Below are positions 1 through 8,266 of a DNA stretch of 41,808 nt, piece by piece. The notes under the pieces were generated by a model, which worked only from the letters and a program-made list of their open reading frames with translations, was not told the DNA's origin and made no database searches. Source of the stretch: a virus; IMG/VR virus record IMGVR_UViG_3300028557_000076, positions 1 through 41,808 of that record. One strand, given 5' to 3'. The stretch's first letter is position 1, and every line of letters begins with the position of its first letter. Both the position numbers and the translations under genes were made by a program.

Positions 1-52
1 TTACAGCTGTTCCGGAAGTTGTAGGTATGTTTAAACTATTAGTTTGTGCCAT
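1..52 (-). CDS. Tail fibre protein, 5' end cut by the window edge
   Basis: The ATG at 52 (reverse) opens a frame reading MAQTNSLNIPTTSGTAV to the window edge, identical to the starts of the fibre genes at 1672 and 40372. If the genome is circular, this is the start of the gene at 38777-40372. Its leader carries the same sequence as the other copies. Confidence 0.75.
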   Translation of the reverse strand, partial: MAQTNSLNIPTTSGTAV

Positions 53-120
53 TTTTTACCTTTTATGTTTTCTCATTCCAGGGAACATATCCTATTTCAA
101 TTGCTATTCTTCTTTTTACA
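1..120. repeat. Direct repeat R, left copy (fibre-gene start plus leader)
   Basis: These 120 bases are identical to 1621-1740 and to 40321-40440. They hold the first 17 codons of a MAQTNSLNIP-type fibre gene (minus strand) plus its leader. The match stops at base 121, where the flanking genes differ. If base 1 follows 40320 in a circular genome, the repeat continues to at least 223 bp (40218-40440 matches 1518-1740). Confidence 0.95.
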
Positions 121-122
121 AG

Positions 123-254
123 TCAAACAACGCCAGCACCAAATGTGACTAAAGTGCTATTATTAGAAGCACTCATTGCGGAAAAACCAGTTCCATTACC
201 CTTAAGTAGGGTATTGTTTGTCACTGGCGCATTGTGACTATTGGTGCTTACCAT
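123..254 (-). CDS. 43-residue fibre N-terminal-like protein
   Basis: This short frame starts at 254 and ends with TGA at 123, 14 nt downstream of the end of fibre A (269-1672). It begins MVSTNSHNAPVTNNTLLKGN, which resembles the opening of the neighbouring fibre genes (MVATNSLNI, MAQTNSLNI, MALTNSVN). Only the virion-anchoring N-terminus remains; there is no shaft or tip. It could be a truncated fibre gene left by recombination, or a small capping protein that competes for the fibre attachment site. Function is inferred only from the N-terminal likeness. Confidence 0.55.
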   Translation of the reverse strand: MVSTNSHNAPVTNNTLLKGNGTGFSAMSASNNSTLVTFGAGVV

Positions 255-268
255 CTACTTCCCTTTTT

Positions 269-1672
269 TTAAGCTACTTTGTATCCGCTTACATAACTTG
301 ATAAGTTTGTTCCTGATATCCCAACAGTCAGTGTAGAACCAGCTGCTACAACTTCAAATGTTGCTGTATTTGTTGCAAGCATCCTTGCAGTAACTCCAAA
401 ACTTAGGTTTAATTCTCCAGACACAACTGAAGGAGTTGGGTTCAGTAATGGCCCAAGATATGTATTCCCTGCTATCAGCATTCTTATTTGTGCAGATGTT
501 TGCACCACAAGACCTGTTAAAGTAATTGACATATCAAAATGATAAATTCCGTCAATTGGAGCAGTAAATACACCGGCAGTAGTAAAGTTAGCCCCTTGAT
601 CATAAGATTCTGTTAACGCATTTCCACTTCCGAAAGTAAACACAGTACCATCGCCAGTAACGTTTGAATCTGCTGTACCTAAATAAGCCAGGAATGCAGG
701 TTGAAGTGGAAGTGTTAAAGTGCCGATTCCATCATAACTTGATACTAAGGTTCCTGTGGCAGGTGATGTTCCTTGCCATATACATAGCCCTGTATTTGTT
801 GGGGCAGATGCACCTATATTCCATTGATTTCCGGGCAAACTAGGATTTATTCCTAAATATGCAAATGTGGAAGATGCTCCACTTTGGCAAGTAATTGTTA
901 ATCTTGCATTACTTGCGTTGGTATTTGCAGTGTTTTGGATACTTAAAGCTACGTTTGAACCGCTATTACTTGCTGATACAAACAATCCACTTGGGAGGGT
1001 AGTAGATACAGAAGGGACGCCAGAAGAATTTGTTACTAGAACCGCGCTGTTTGCCGTTGTTATTTGACCCACTACGTTTGCTGCAGAGCTATAAAGGATA
1101 CGGTTTATGGTCGTTGTCGCTGGGTATGTAGCTGTTGACCACACAGGCGCGGATGATGCAACAGATTGGAGAATCTGGTTTGATGTTGCAGTTGAAGGTA
1201 AAGAAGATCCAGAGCTATCAAAAGGGGAATATATTGCATTCCAACCGGCAGCAGCTGTACTTACAAGCGATATGACAGTAAGAACGAGTTGAGTGTTTGC
1301 AGCCATAGCTTGGATTGTGTTAGCGCCAGACGATTGTACGGTTACTACACCAGAAGAATTGTTAATTATTTTAAATGTTTGTCCAAGAACTAAAGTGGAT
1401 GTCACAGGCATTACTACAGTCTGAGTGGTAGATCCTGTAAAGAATTGCTGCTCAGCTGAAGCTACGGTCAAAGTTGTGGTACCTGCTGCGGTAGCTGTCG
1501 TTGCATACCCGGAGATTGATGAATTAAAATAGGAATTGCCACTTGAATCTCTTGATACAAGGTTAGATGTCCCAGATGATGCGCTGTAAGAAAGATTGGA
1601 AAAAGCTGTTCCAGTTCCTATTACAGCTGTTCCGGAAGTTGTAGGTATGTTTAAACTATTAGTTTGTGCCAT
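269..1672 (-). CDS. Tail fibre A with C1q/TNF-like tip
   Basis: 467 residues, rich in Ser, Thr, Asn and Gly as expected for a trimeric fibre. Residues 1 to about 146 are shared, with about four substitutions, with fibre B (38777-40372); the rest is unrelated. The C-terminus carries a C1q/TNF-like beta-sandwich signature (FTAPIDGIYHFDMSITLTG near residue 370), a common receptor-binding head. It is the fourth gene of a fibre run reading leftward from 4348. It lies between two direct copies of repeat R, so recombination could remove it (with 123-254) as a 1,620 bp cassette. Receptor-binding role is inferred from composition, domain and position. Confidence 0.8.
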   Translation of the reverse strand: MAQTNSLNIPTTSGTAVIGTGTAFSNLSYSASSGTSNLVSRDSSGNSYFNSSISGYATTATAAGTTTLTVASAEQQFFTGSTTQTVVMPVTSTLVLGQTFKIINNSSGVVTVQSSGANTIQAMAANTQLVLTVISLVSTAAAGWNAIYSPFDSSGSSLPSTATSNQILQSVASSAPVWSTATYPATTTINRILYSSAANVVGQITTANSAVLVTNSSGVPSVSTTLPSGLFVSASNSGSNVALSIQNTANTNASNARLTITCQSGASSTFAYLGINPSLPGNQWNIGASAPTNTGLCIWQGTSPATGTLVSSYDGIGTLTLPLQPAFLAYLGTADSNVTGDGTVFTFGSGNALTESYDQGANFTTAGVFTAPIDGIYHFDMSITLTGLVVQTSAQIRMLIAGNTYLGPLLNPTPSVVSGELNLSFGVTARMLATNTATFEVVAAGSTLTVGISGTNLSSYVSGYKVA

Positions 1673-3108
1673 TTTTTACCTTTTATGTTTTCTCATTCCA
1701 GGGAACATATCCTATTTCAATTGCTATTCTTCTTTTTACAGAAAAATAGCAATTTTTGAACCTTAATTTATTTCTTATGTTAAATCAGGATTTCCAACGC
1801 TTGAAATTACAACAAACGTTGTGTTGGCTGTAACACAAACAAACTTAACGCCGTCATATCTGTTTGTTGAAGCAAGAGCTGTAGTACCTGCACTTGAACC
1901 AAAGTTTAGCGTTTGTGAGTTTGTGGCAAGGTTAATAGACCAACCGCCGGCTCCTGCTCCAGCTACTGCAAATACTGTTCCTACAGCGCATGTTGCAGGA
2001 GGAGTAAATGTACAAAGAGTACCATTGTTAGATACATACCCTTGGTTTACTGCCATCGTTTGTGAAGCGGATGTTACGTTAAGGTATGGAGCTTGTGCAG
2101 ATGGTGTTCCAGCTGCTTGGAAGGAAGGAAGAGCGCCTGCACCGTTAGATGTAAGAACTTCGCCAGCAGATCCAATACCAACTTGTTGTAATACACCTGT
2201 AGATGTAGTACCACCAGTTAATATTGCATAAGCAGTAAGAGTCGCAAGACCTGTACCACCACCAGCAACTACCGCTGTTCCAAATGATCCGTTAGCAGAT
2301 GAACCGCCAGAAATAAATGGAACACCAGCTGTAGCAGATGGAGCAATGCTAGATATGGCGTTAGATGCGCCACCGAGTAAAACGTTGTATTGTGTTACTG
2401 GAGTTTCTGTAAATACACCAGTTGTAGAGTTATATGACACAACTCCTGAGGAATTGATATTAAGGCTGTTTGTAGCTACCATGATAAATCCTTTTTTAAT
2501 TCTTGTTTAAACTAGAGTCCATGACCCTTCAGATCCAATTGTAACCCACTGGGTATTGGCTGATCGGTATACCAACTGCAATGTACATCCTATAGCTGTG
2601 CTTTCAGCTCTTCCTGCTACTGCTGATGTTGAGTTAGCAAGACGTATTGTTTGTCCAGCTGCTGCTTGAACAATTACTACTGATGCTGTTTGTGCTGAAA
2701 TGATTACTACATCGCCTTGCGTTGGGCTTGCTGGAAGGGTTCCTGTCACGGATGCAGTTACAAAATAACCATTACCTGCAGCAGCCGTAAATGGTGCCGC
2801 TATATCACTCCAAGATATCGAAGAACTAGATCCAGTAATTGTTAGAGTGTTTGTCCCAGGGGTTCCCGTTACTGTAATTCCTCCACTTCCGACTAACGAC
2901 ATGTTACCATTGGTATCAGGAGATACTGCACCACCTGTGTTGCCTGTTAGCGAAGTTAATCCACTAGCTCCACTGATTTGAGTCCAGGTAGCTGTTACCG
3001 TTCCATTAAACGCTGAAAGAGAAGTTAATACATAAACAGTGTTACCTGTTTCATTAACCCAGTTTTTACCTATGTTGTATAAAACATCTGAAGATGAAAG
3101 ATTCCTAA
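1518..3108. repeat. 1,591-bp repeat identical to the right end of the window
   Basis: Every line I compared matches 40218-41808 with a constant offset of 38,700 and no difference seen. It covers the first 51 codons of fibre A, repeat R, the gene 1775-2482 and most of 2507-3202. Left of 1518 the match continues to about 1235 as roughly 85-90% homology, mostly synonymous, then stops. The right end of the contig is therefore either circular overlap with a cassette missing, or a true duplication. Confidence 0.95.
1775..2482 (-). CDS. Tail fibre-associated protein, MVATNSLNI class
   Basis: 235 residues. The N-terminus (MVATNSLNINSSGVVSYNST) belongs to the same anchor class as fibres A, B and C. 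The middle is Ala/Gly/Ser-rich. The C-terminal 100 residues form a beta-rich domain (GGWSINLATNSQTLNFGSSA; NRYDGVKFVCVTANTTFVV) that resembles the C-terminus of 38054-38773. It starts 24 nt after the end of 2507-3202 in the same direction. An identical copy is at 40475-41182. Probably a short fibre or fibre-connecting protein. Confidence 0.7.
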   Translation of the reverse strand: MVATNSLNINSSGVVSYNSTTGVFTETPVTQYNVLLGGASNAISSIAPSATAGVPFISGGSSANGSFGTAVVAGGGTGLATLTAYAILTGGTTSTGVLQQVGIGSAGEVLTSNGAGALPSFQAAGTPSAQAPYLNVTSASQTMAVNQGYVSNNGTLCTFTPPATCAVGTVFAVAGAGAGGWSINLATNSQTLNFGSSAGTTALASTNRYDGVKFVCVTANTTFVVISSVGNPDLT

Positions 3109-3202
3109 CATCTATATGAGGAGCTTCACCAATACTACTTTTTGTTCCCCAGGCTTGTAAATATGCAGTTCCGCCAGGTTGAAAACTTGTTATGCTGCTC
3201 AT
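2507..3202 (-). CDS. Tail fibre-associated protein, 'TSADxxxPIG' class
   Basis: 231 residues. The N-terminal 75 residues (RNLSSSDVLYNIGKNWVNET, then LTSLSAFNGTVTATW) match the opening modules of 3578-4348 and 38054-38773, a second anchor class in this locus. The C-terminal half is a beta-rich domain (PTQGDVVIISAQTASVVIVQ; QLVYRSANTQWVTIG). It lies between 3225-3566 and 1775-2482 in the same operon. A truncated identical copy lies at 41207-41808. Virion location is inferred from composition and neighbours. Confidence 0.7.
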   Translation of the reverse strand: MSSITSFQPGGTAYLQAWGTKSSIGEAPHIDVRNLSSSDVLYNIGKNWVNETGNTVYVLTSLSAFNGTVTATWTQISGASGLTSLTGNTGGAVSPDTNGNMSLVGSGGITVTGTPGTNTLTITGSSSSISWSDIAAPFTAAAGNGYFVTASVTGTLPASPTQGDVVIISAQTASVVIVQAAAGQTIRLANSTSAVAGRAESTAIGCTLQLVYRSANTQWVTIGSEGSWTLV

Positions 3203-3224
3203 ATAAAAGTCCTTATTTTAATTT

Positions 3225-3566
3225 TTAGTACTGTCCAATTCCAGACACTCTGAAATTTCCTGATGCAGGGGCTGAACCCAATTGCTTTACAAAAACTGCA
3301 TATAGAGGAGTTAGTAATACTCCATTTGTTTTTTCATCTAATTTTAGGAGTGTCGCTGCTGGAAATTCCATGAAGTCATTTACTCCATCTAAGGAAATAA
3401 TCACGCTTGTGTTAAAGCTTGAATAAAGGATGAGTTGAGTTAAAGGTTGAGTAAAGGAAGCAACTTGAACATAGCTTGCTCCTACACTTCCAAACGCTAA
3501 AGATTGCATAGCTATAGGCTGCGCTCTCATTAACTGTTGGGTCATCGATGAATTGCCAAAGCTCAT
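3225..3566 (-). CDS. Small virion-associated beta protein
   Basis: 113 residues. It has the pattern VIISLDGVNDFMEFPAATLL followed by LDEKTNG and FVKQLGSAPASGNFRVSG, the look of small phage tail or fibre-tip proteins built from one jelly-roll-like domain. It starts 11 nt after the end of 3578-4348, so it is in the fibre operon. I do not recognise a named family. Likely a tail or fibre accessory protein. Confidence 0.6.
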   Translation of the reverse strand: MSFGNSSMTQQLMRAQPIAMQSLAFGSVGASYVQVASFTQPLTQLILYSSFNTSVIISLDGVNDFMEFPAATLLKLDEKTNGVLLTPLYAVFVKQLGSAPASGNFRVSGIGQY

Positions 3567-3577
3567 ATTATTTCCTT

Positions 3578-4348
3578 TTAGTTAACTATTTCCCAAAAAA
3601 CAACTGATACATCAGAAGCCTGAAGAGCTGTTGCATTTGCAATCTGCACTGAGTTTATTACAAAGGATGTACCTGATGTGATGGTTCCTATTGATAGAAT
3701 ACCAACAGAGGCTGCTCCTGTAGCTCCAATACTTTGTCTATAAAGTCTAATTAGAGAAGATGCTGTAACGGCTGTTGTTGCAATTGTTACTGTACCACCC
3801 ACTAAAACTGCTGTTCCTGCTGAGTTTGCTCCGGCGGCAGCGCTCGATCCAACACTTGAATAAATATCTTTATTTCCAGCTGTCCCTTTTACAAAGTTGC
3901 CGTTAGTAGCTGTGATAGCTCCAAGTGTCGCAGTCAGTGATGTGCCAGCGGTGATAGATGTTGTAGAAGCAATAGATCCTGGGGCAATAAATGCTGCTGG
4001 GATTGAAAGAGTAGTTGTACCGGCTGTTTGTGTTGCTGTAAGTTGGCTTGCAGTTCCTGCTATGATATAGTTATTAGATACAGGAGCATTGGAGTTAATC
4101 GTTGCTATTCCTGATGTTACACCGCTTGATGCCTGCCAGTTAGCTGTTACCGTACCATTAAATGTAGAAAAAGAAGTTAGTTCATATGTTGCATTTCCAA
4201 CTTGATCTACCCATTTCTTGCCTATAGGAAATAAAATATCTGCTGAAGTTGGGGCTCTAGATTGTAGTACTGGTACTTCTACGTTTTCAGGTTTAGCGCC
4301 AAAACCTTGGCTGTAGAGCATTGCGCCTGGCTGTATGGGATTGGACAT
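3578..4348 (-). CDS. Tail fibre-associated protein, first gene of the fibre operon
   Basis: 256 residues. The opening module (SRAPTSADILFPIGKKWVDQ, then TYELTSFSTFNGTVTANW) is the second fibre anchor class of this locus. The centre is Thr/Ala/Ser-rich, and the C-terminus (VLVGGTVTIATTAVTASSLI; SFVINSVQIANATALQASDV) is the kind of beta domain seen at the end of many short phage fibre proteins. A 248-bp gap separates it from the ejection-protein gene upstream, so it may have its own promoter. Confidence 0.7.
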   Translation of the reverse strand: MSNPIQPGAMLYSQGFGAKPENVEVPVLQSRAPTSADILFPIGKKWVDQVGNATYELTSFSTFNGTVTANWQASSGVTSGIATINSNAPVSNNYIIAGTASQLTATQTAGTTTLSIPAAFIAPGSIASTTSITAGTSLTATLGAITATNGNFVKGTAGNKDIYSSVGSSAAAGANSAGTAVLVGGTVTIATTAVTASSLIRLYRQSIGATGAASVGILSIGTITSGTSFVINSVQIANATALQASDVSVVFWEIVN

Positions 4349-4596
4349 ATAGAATCTCCTGTAGCGGAATAAAAATCTTCACTTGTTATCTAATGAAAAT
4401 TTAAATACTACTAAGATTTAAGTACAGGTCATTTCAAGGAAAGATTGCATCTTGGAAAGATAGGGAGAAAAGGGGTATGCTTTTGCTTAAAATATAAGGA
4501 ATATATGTCTATTTACATAATTTTTTTTTGCATTGTAATGTACTATCTGTTTATTGATGGTTCATCTAAAAAGTGTAATTGCTCTTGCAAGTGCGA
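4349..4596. other. Intergenic gap between ejection and fibre genes
   Basis: AT-rich, no convincing reading frame on either strand. At its right end a small inverted repeat (GATCA...TGATC on the minus strand) lies just past the stop of 4597-6786. A long A-tract (minus strand, about 4522-4530) sits in the middle. A promoter for the fibre operon would be expected here, but I see no clear -35/-10 pair. Confidence 0.4.
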
Positions 4597-6786
4597 TCAT
4601 TGAGTTCTTTGATCTTCCACTCCAGCCTCTAAAGTTCCTGGCGCTACTTCTTTAACATAGGCAACAGCTTTTTTTGCAATTTCTTGCATTAATTTCTTGT
4701 CATTCTTACCAGATGCTATTACTGCATCCTCTACCATACCTAAAAATTTAGCATCCCCCATTAAATGGGCGGCTACTTTTGCTCCCACTACTGATGCCCC
4801 AGTTGTAATCAACCAAGGATTTCCAGTAAAAATGCCAAAAAAACCTCCAATTATACTTCCTAATGTGGCTAAATCGGCTCCGGCAGTTGCAGATTGCGAC
4901 GCGTTGAAGAATTTTTGCGCTGATTCAGCAAGTCTTGCTACATGAGCTTGTAATTTCACAAGTTTTTTATATGCATCTTTCGGCAAAAGTTCGCTCACCA
5001 ATTCTCTAGTTGAACCTTTTTTAAGAAGATTAGTAAACGTACCCAGTTTAAGTTGCCCAGACACATTATCAACCATTTGATCGCCTATAAGCGTATCAAG
5101 CTTTCTTCGTGCTATATCTTTGAAAACTTGTCTTCCTTCTGGAGTTATAGATAACGCATTACGTAATTCTTTAATTCCTTGTGGAGTATTCATCTTATTC
5201 ATAAGCGTTTTGGGATTTTCTGAACGTAAAATGGCATCTATATTTTTATTTCTAAATGTTTTTGCATGACTTGAAAATTCTTTGTTTGCTTTAACCCAAT
5301 CATTCATAAATTCTTTGTTTTTTAGACCAAAAGAAGTTATTGAATTATCAAGTTCTTTGATTAGACCTTTAAGAAGTTGTTTTTGTCCGCCTTGGACTTC
5401 ATAATTTACAATGTCATTAAGTTCAATCTTGTTATTTATAAGGTCTTGGACTTTAGCAGATTTAAGATTTCCTTCTGCGTCATATATGTCTTTTTTTAAT
5501 TCTTCAATTCTTTTGAGGACAGTAGAAGTTTCAGTGGATTTTACAGAACCAGGTTTTAAAGATTTTTCTAATTTGTCGATTGCTGAAGCTAGTTTTACAG
5601 GGCTAACAGTAGACTTTTCATCTATAGCGCCTCTGGCTTTGCCGTAAATCTTTCCAATTCTTTGCTTTTCTTCGTTTCTAATAGATGTTAAATATTCTTT
5701 ACCTATTTCTGCGGCTTCCTGTTCTGTTGCAAATTTAGCAGTCCCTAATTTATCCCCTACAGCTTTATATTCATTTACAACTTCACTAGTTATTTGTTTA
5801 CGAAGTTCTCCTAGTGGCTTACCTGTTAGTCCTGATGCAGCAAGACGAGCTTGAATCATTTTAACAATGTCGCTGTTGGTAATCGTTCCTAAATCTCTTG
5901 TAAAACCAGCTTCTTTAGCAGCTGCTGCTAGATCTTGTTGCACTGCACCTTTTGTATTTGCAAGTGCTGCGGCTCCCTTCGCTAAGAATTCTTTTGGGTT
6001 CCTTAATGCTTTTGCTGTTCCTTTTCCAAGTCCTGCAAGTCCTCCACCTATAGCGTCTCCTAAAACAGCCGATGCCATTGTACCCAGAGGTCCAAAACCC
6101 CCTTCTTCAGCAATTTGCAATGCTGTACCCGCTGTTAATCCTCTTACAGATTTTTGGCCTGGTATAATTGCTTTCATCAATTCCTTAGGTGATGTTCCTA
6201 TTTTTATAAGTTCTTTGGCTCCCTTACTACTTTTAAGCCATGCAGTCCAATTAGCTGCCTTTTCTAAAACCCCTTCTGGATGTAAATCTGTACCCGTAGC
6301 TTTTTCAGTTAGCCCTCTTAATGATATATCTTTTACTGGTCCAATACCCGTTTGTACAAATTTACCAGACTCTTCGATGGAACCCATTTGTTTTTTTAAT
6401 GACTCTAGCAATGCTCCATCTTGCTCGTCAAATTGCCCCATAGATTTTAGTTCAAGAAGTCTTTCGATGTCTTGAGCTACATTTTCTCTGTAGGGAACTT
6501 GTTGAGCTTCCTTGGATGATTGCGCTTGCAATCCTAATTCAAGTAGTAGTATAGCTTTTTCAGCCGCTCCTAATCCAAATTGAGTAGCCACTCTTGCAGC
6601 TTTAGCCGTTTTAGATCGTTTTGGCTGGTAAGACGATAAATACTCATTGATTTCTGAAGGTGAATATCCTTCTTCTTGCGCTCCCATTAAATCAAAATCA
6701 GGATGTTGCTCTGCTAAAAATCCTGTTATTTCCTCATCAGAATATCCTTCTTTCCGGGCGCCTTCATAATCAAATCGTTTTGCCAT
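4597..6786 (-). CDS. Large internal virion / DNA-ejection protein
   Basis: 729 residues, highly charged and mostly helical. The N-terminus carries two copies of a short motif (YEGARKEGYSDEEITGFL at about 7-24, then LMGAQEEGYSPSEINEYL at about 33-50), a layout common at the start of large ejection proteins. Long coiled-coil-like segments follow (about 280-620). A hydrophobic stretch near residues 640-675 (LGSIIGGFFGIFTGNPWLIT) could insert into a membrane. It follows 6787-7470 with no gap, making a run of three ejection-type genes. Function is inferred from size, architecture and position between tail and fibre genes. Confidence 0.65.
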   Translation of the reverse strand: MAKRFDYEGARKEGYSDEEITGFLAEQHPDFDLMGAQEEGYSPSEINEYLSSYQPKRSKTAKAARVATQFGLGAAEKAILLLELGLQAQSSKEAQQVPYRENVAQDIERLLELKSMGQFDEQDGALLESLKKQMGSIEESGKFVQTGIGPVKDISLRGLTEKATGTDLHPEGVLEKAANWTAWLKSSKGAKELIKIGTSPKELMKAIIPGQKSVRGLTAGTALQIAEEGGFGPLGTMASAVLGDAIGGGLAGLGKGTAKALRNPKEFLAKGAAALANTKGAVQQDLAAAAKEAGFTRDLGTITNSDIVKMIQARLAASGLTGKPLGELRKQITSEVVNEYKAVGDKLGTAKFATEQEAAEIGKEYLTSIRNEEKQRIGKIYGKARGAIDEKSTVSPVKLASAIDKLEKSLKPGSVKSTETSTVLKRIEELKKDIYDAEGNLKSAKVQDLINNKIELNDIVNYEVQGGQKQLLKGLIKELDNSITSFGLKNKEFMNDWVKANKEFSSHAKTFRNKNIDAILRSENPKTLMNKMNTPQGIKELRNALSITPEGRQVFKDIARRKLDTLIGDQMVDNVSGQLKLGTFTNLLKKGSTRELVSELLPKDAYKKLVKLQAHVARLAESAQKFFNASQSATAGADLATLGSIIGGFFGIFTGNPWLITTGASVVGAKVAAHLMGDAKFLGMVEDAVIASGKNDKKLMQEIAKKAVAYVKEVAPGTLEAGVEDQRTQ

Positions 6787-7470
6787 TTACTTACCCATGA
6801 ATGATCCTAAGGATCTTTTTGGTTTTTGTGGTTCGGTACTTTGCTTTCCTGAGCTATATTCTTTATAAACATCTTCTAGCTCTCTACCTTCTAAAGCCCC
6901 TTTTAAATGAGCTTCCATTTCATCTAAAATTCCCTCAATTGCAGCTTCTGGGAGAGTAGGATCGTATAGTCTTTCTGCTAGCACTTCAAATTCGGCTTTG
7001 TTACGTATAGGTAGGGTAGAAGCTAACTGAATTAGTTCCTTACCTGCCTGCTCGTAACCAGAGCGCACTTTTCTTCCTTCATTACTTAAGGATGACATAA
7101 TTTTTGGAGTTTGACCTATGCCGCCTAATTTAGGACCTAAATGGCCACTGGCAAGTCTTTCTCTTTGTCTTTCAATTGTTTCTAGCCCTTGCCTTGCTGG
7201 GGCTTCTTTTTCATGTCTAGCAGCTCTTAACTTTTCACCTTGAGTTTGCGATTCTACACCTGATTGCAAAAGAGCCTTTCTCATTTCCGGGTTTTTTATT
7301 CCAGAAAGTTTGACTCCATATTCTTTATCAAGAAACTCATCTTCTTTCTTTCTATTTACGCTATTTGCAAAATGCGATGCTCCACCAGCTACTCCTGCTC
7401 CTATTCCTCTTCCCAAACTTCTTCCAATTTGAGAACCAAAACTTGGCGCTTCATCAAGTACTATAACCAT
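6787..7470 (-). CDS. Probable DNA-ejection / internal virion protein
   Basis: 227 residues. The N-terminal 35 residues are Gly/Ala-rich and amphipathic (IGRSLGRGIGAGVAGGASHF); the rest is charged and helical with a Lys-rich C-terminus. The start overlaps the upstream stop by one base (TAATG), which indicates translational coupling with 7470-8042. Small, Gly-rich, helix-forming proteins next to a large ejection protein are typical of P22-type gp7/gp20-like sets; the match here is by layout only. Confidence 0.5.
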   Translation of the reverse strand: MVIVLDEAPSFGSQIGRSLGRGIGAGVAGGASHFANSVNRKKEDEFLDKEYGVKLSGIKNPEMRKALLQSGVESQTQGEKLRAARHEKEAPARQGLETIERQRERLASGHLGPKLGGIGQTPKIMSSLSNEGRKVRSGYEQAGKELIQLASTLPIRNKAEFEVLAERLYDPTLPEAAIEGILDEMEAHLKGALEGRELEDVYKEYSSGKQSTEPQKPKRSLGSFMGK

Positions 7471-8042
7471 TAGAATCCTCCCATCATTGCAGATTTTGCA
7501 TAAGTATCTGCGAAGTCAGCTCCCTTCTCTGCTCCACCAAGTAGTAATTGCTTCCAGAATGGAAGAGATTTCTTAGTGAGAGTCTGTTCGTATGGCCTTT
7601 GATTGAGTAGTTCATTTCCAAAACCCATCAGGTCTTTGATGGCATTCTGTTGAAGTCCTACACGATTGGCCTGAAGTTGCTGGGCAAAGTCAGAGGCTGC
7701 TTGATTTGCTGTATTTTGAAAACCTGATGATCTTCTTACTCCAGATCCCATGCCTGAAAAGCGAGAAGCAAGCTGACCTTGTAATCCAGAGAATTGCTTA
7801 AGTGCTGGGGCTTCGATTTGATTGAAGATGTCTTCATCACCACCAGCTAAGCGAGAAGTAAAAGAATCAGGGCCAAGTTGACCAAAGAGTTGTTGGAAGA
7901 GATTGTGTTGTTCGGGGGTAAAATTATTTAAAACACCTTTTTGATACCCTTTTGGAATTTTTTCCTGCATCCCTGTAGAAGATGATCCTACAGACATTCC
8001 AGTTGGTCCTCGATACCCTTGAAATCCACTCATCGATGACAT
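7470..8042 (-). CDS. Probable virion protein, first gene of the ejection cluster
   Basis: 190 residues with a strong AGGAGG ribosome site 4 bases before the ATG at 8042. The sequence is Gln/Gly/Ser-rich with helical repeats (GLQGQLASRFSGMGSGVRRS, then SDFAQQLQANRVGLQQNAIK) and an Ala/Gly-rich C-terminus (LLLGGAEKGADFADTYAKSA). It heads a tight three-gene run with the two ejection-type proteins. This type is often annotated as a hypothetical or tail protein; an internal, ejected protein is my inference. Confidence 0.5.
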   Translation of the reverse strand: MSSMSGFQGYRGPTGMSVGSSSTGMQEKIPKGYQKGVLNNFTPEQHNLFQQLFGQLGPDSFTSRLAGGDEDIFNQIEAPALKQFSGLQGQLASRFSGMGSGVRRSSGFQNTANQAASDFAQQLQANRVGLQQNAIKDLMGFGNELLNQRPYEQTLTKKSLPFWKQLLLGGAEKGADFADTYAKSAMMGGF

Positions 8043-8107
8043 ACACCCTCCTAATCTTTTATTTATTTCAGTCTATTCGCTCTTCGGATTAAATAAAAGT
8101 TTGGATC

Positions 8108-8137
8108 TTACATTTTATAAGGGTTATATCATATATA
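8108..8137 (+). promoter_or_regulatory. Candidate promoter for the RAMP-like gene and its array
   Basis: TTACAT at 8108-8113 and TATATA at 8132-8137 are separated by 18 nt on the plus strand, within a very AT-rich stretch. Transcription would begin near 8144, immediately before the pentamer array that starts at 8146. The elements are imperfect and the region is low-complexity, so this is a prediction. Confidence 0.4.
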
Positions 8138-8145
8138 TATATCCT

Positions 8146-8240
8146 TGTGGTTGTCATCGGTGGGATGTGGCAAGCTGAGGATCCGTAGGTTTGGGTCCGG
8201 AAAGGTGATGTTAGGTCCGATTTGGTGGGCTACGGTTTGG
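8146..8240 (+). repeat. Upstream pentamer array (consensus YNNGG), 19 units
   Basis: Cut into five-base units from 8146, this 95-bp tract reads tgtGG, ttgTC, atcGG, tggGA, tgtGG, caaGC, tgaGG and so on. Ten of 19 units end in GG in the same register; two more (gtaGG and tttGG at 8185-8194) are shifted by one base through a 4-nt then a 6-nt unit. Most units start with T. The tract is G-rich on the coding strand of the following gene and ends just before its AT-rich ribosome-site region, so it would form the 5' untranslated part of that mRNA. A matching array follows the gene at 8880-8974. Confidence 0.8.
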
Positions 8241-8266
8241 CTATTTTTATTTTACAAGGAGAGAAA

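Noticed and set aside
1821-2231. 136-codon plus-strand frame (and its copy at 40521-40931)
   Set aside because: Exact antisense shadow of the Ala/Gly/Ser-rich fibre-associated gene; low-complexity composition, no ribosome site.
5867-6475. 202-codon plus-strand frame opposite the large ejection protein
   Set aside because: Shadow of a helical Lys/Glu-rich gene; Ser/Pro/Ala-rich translation without domain features.
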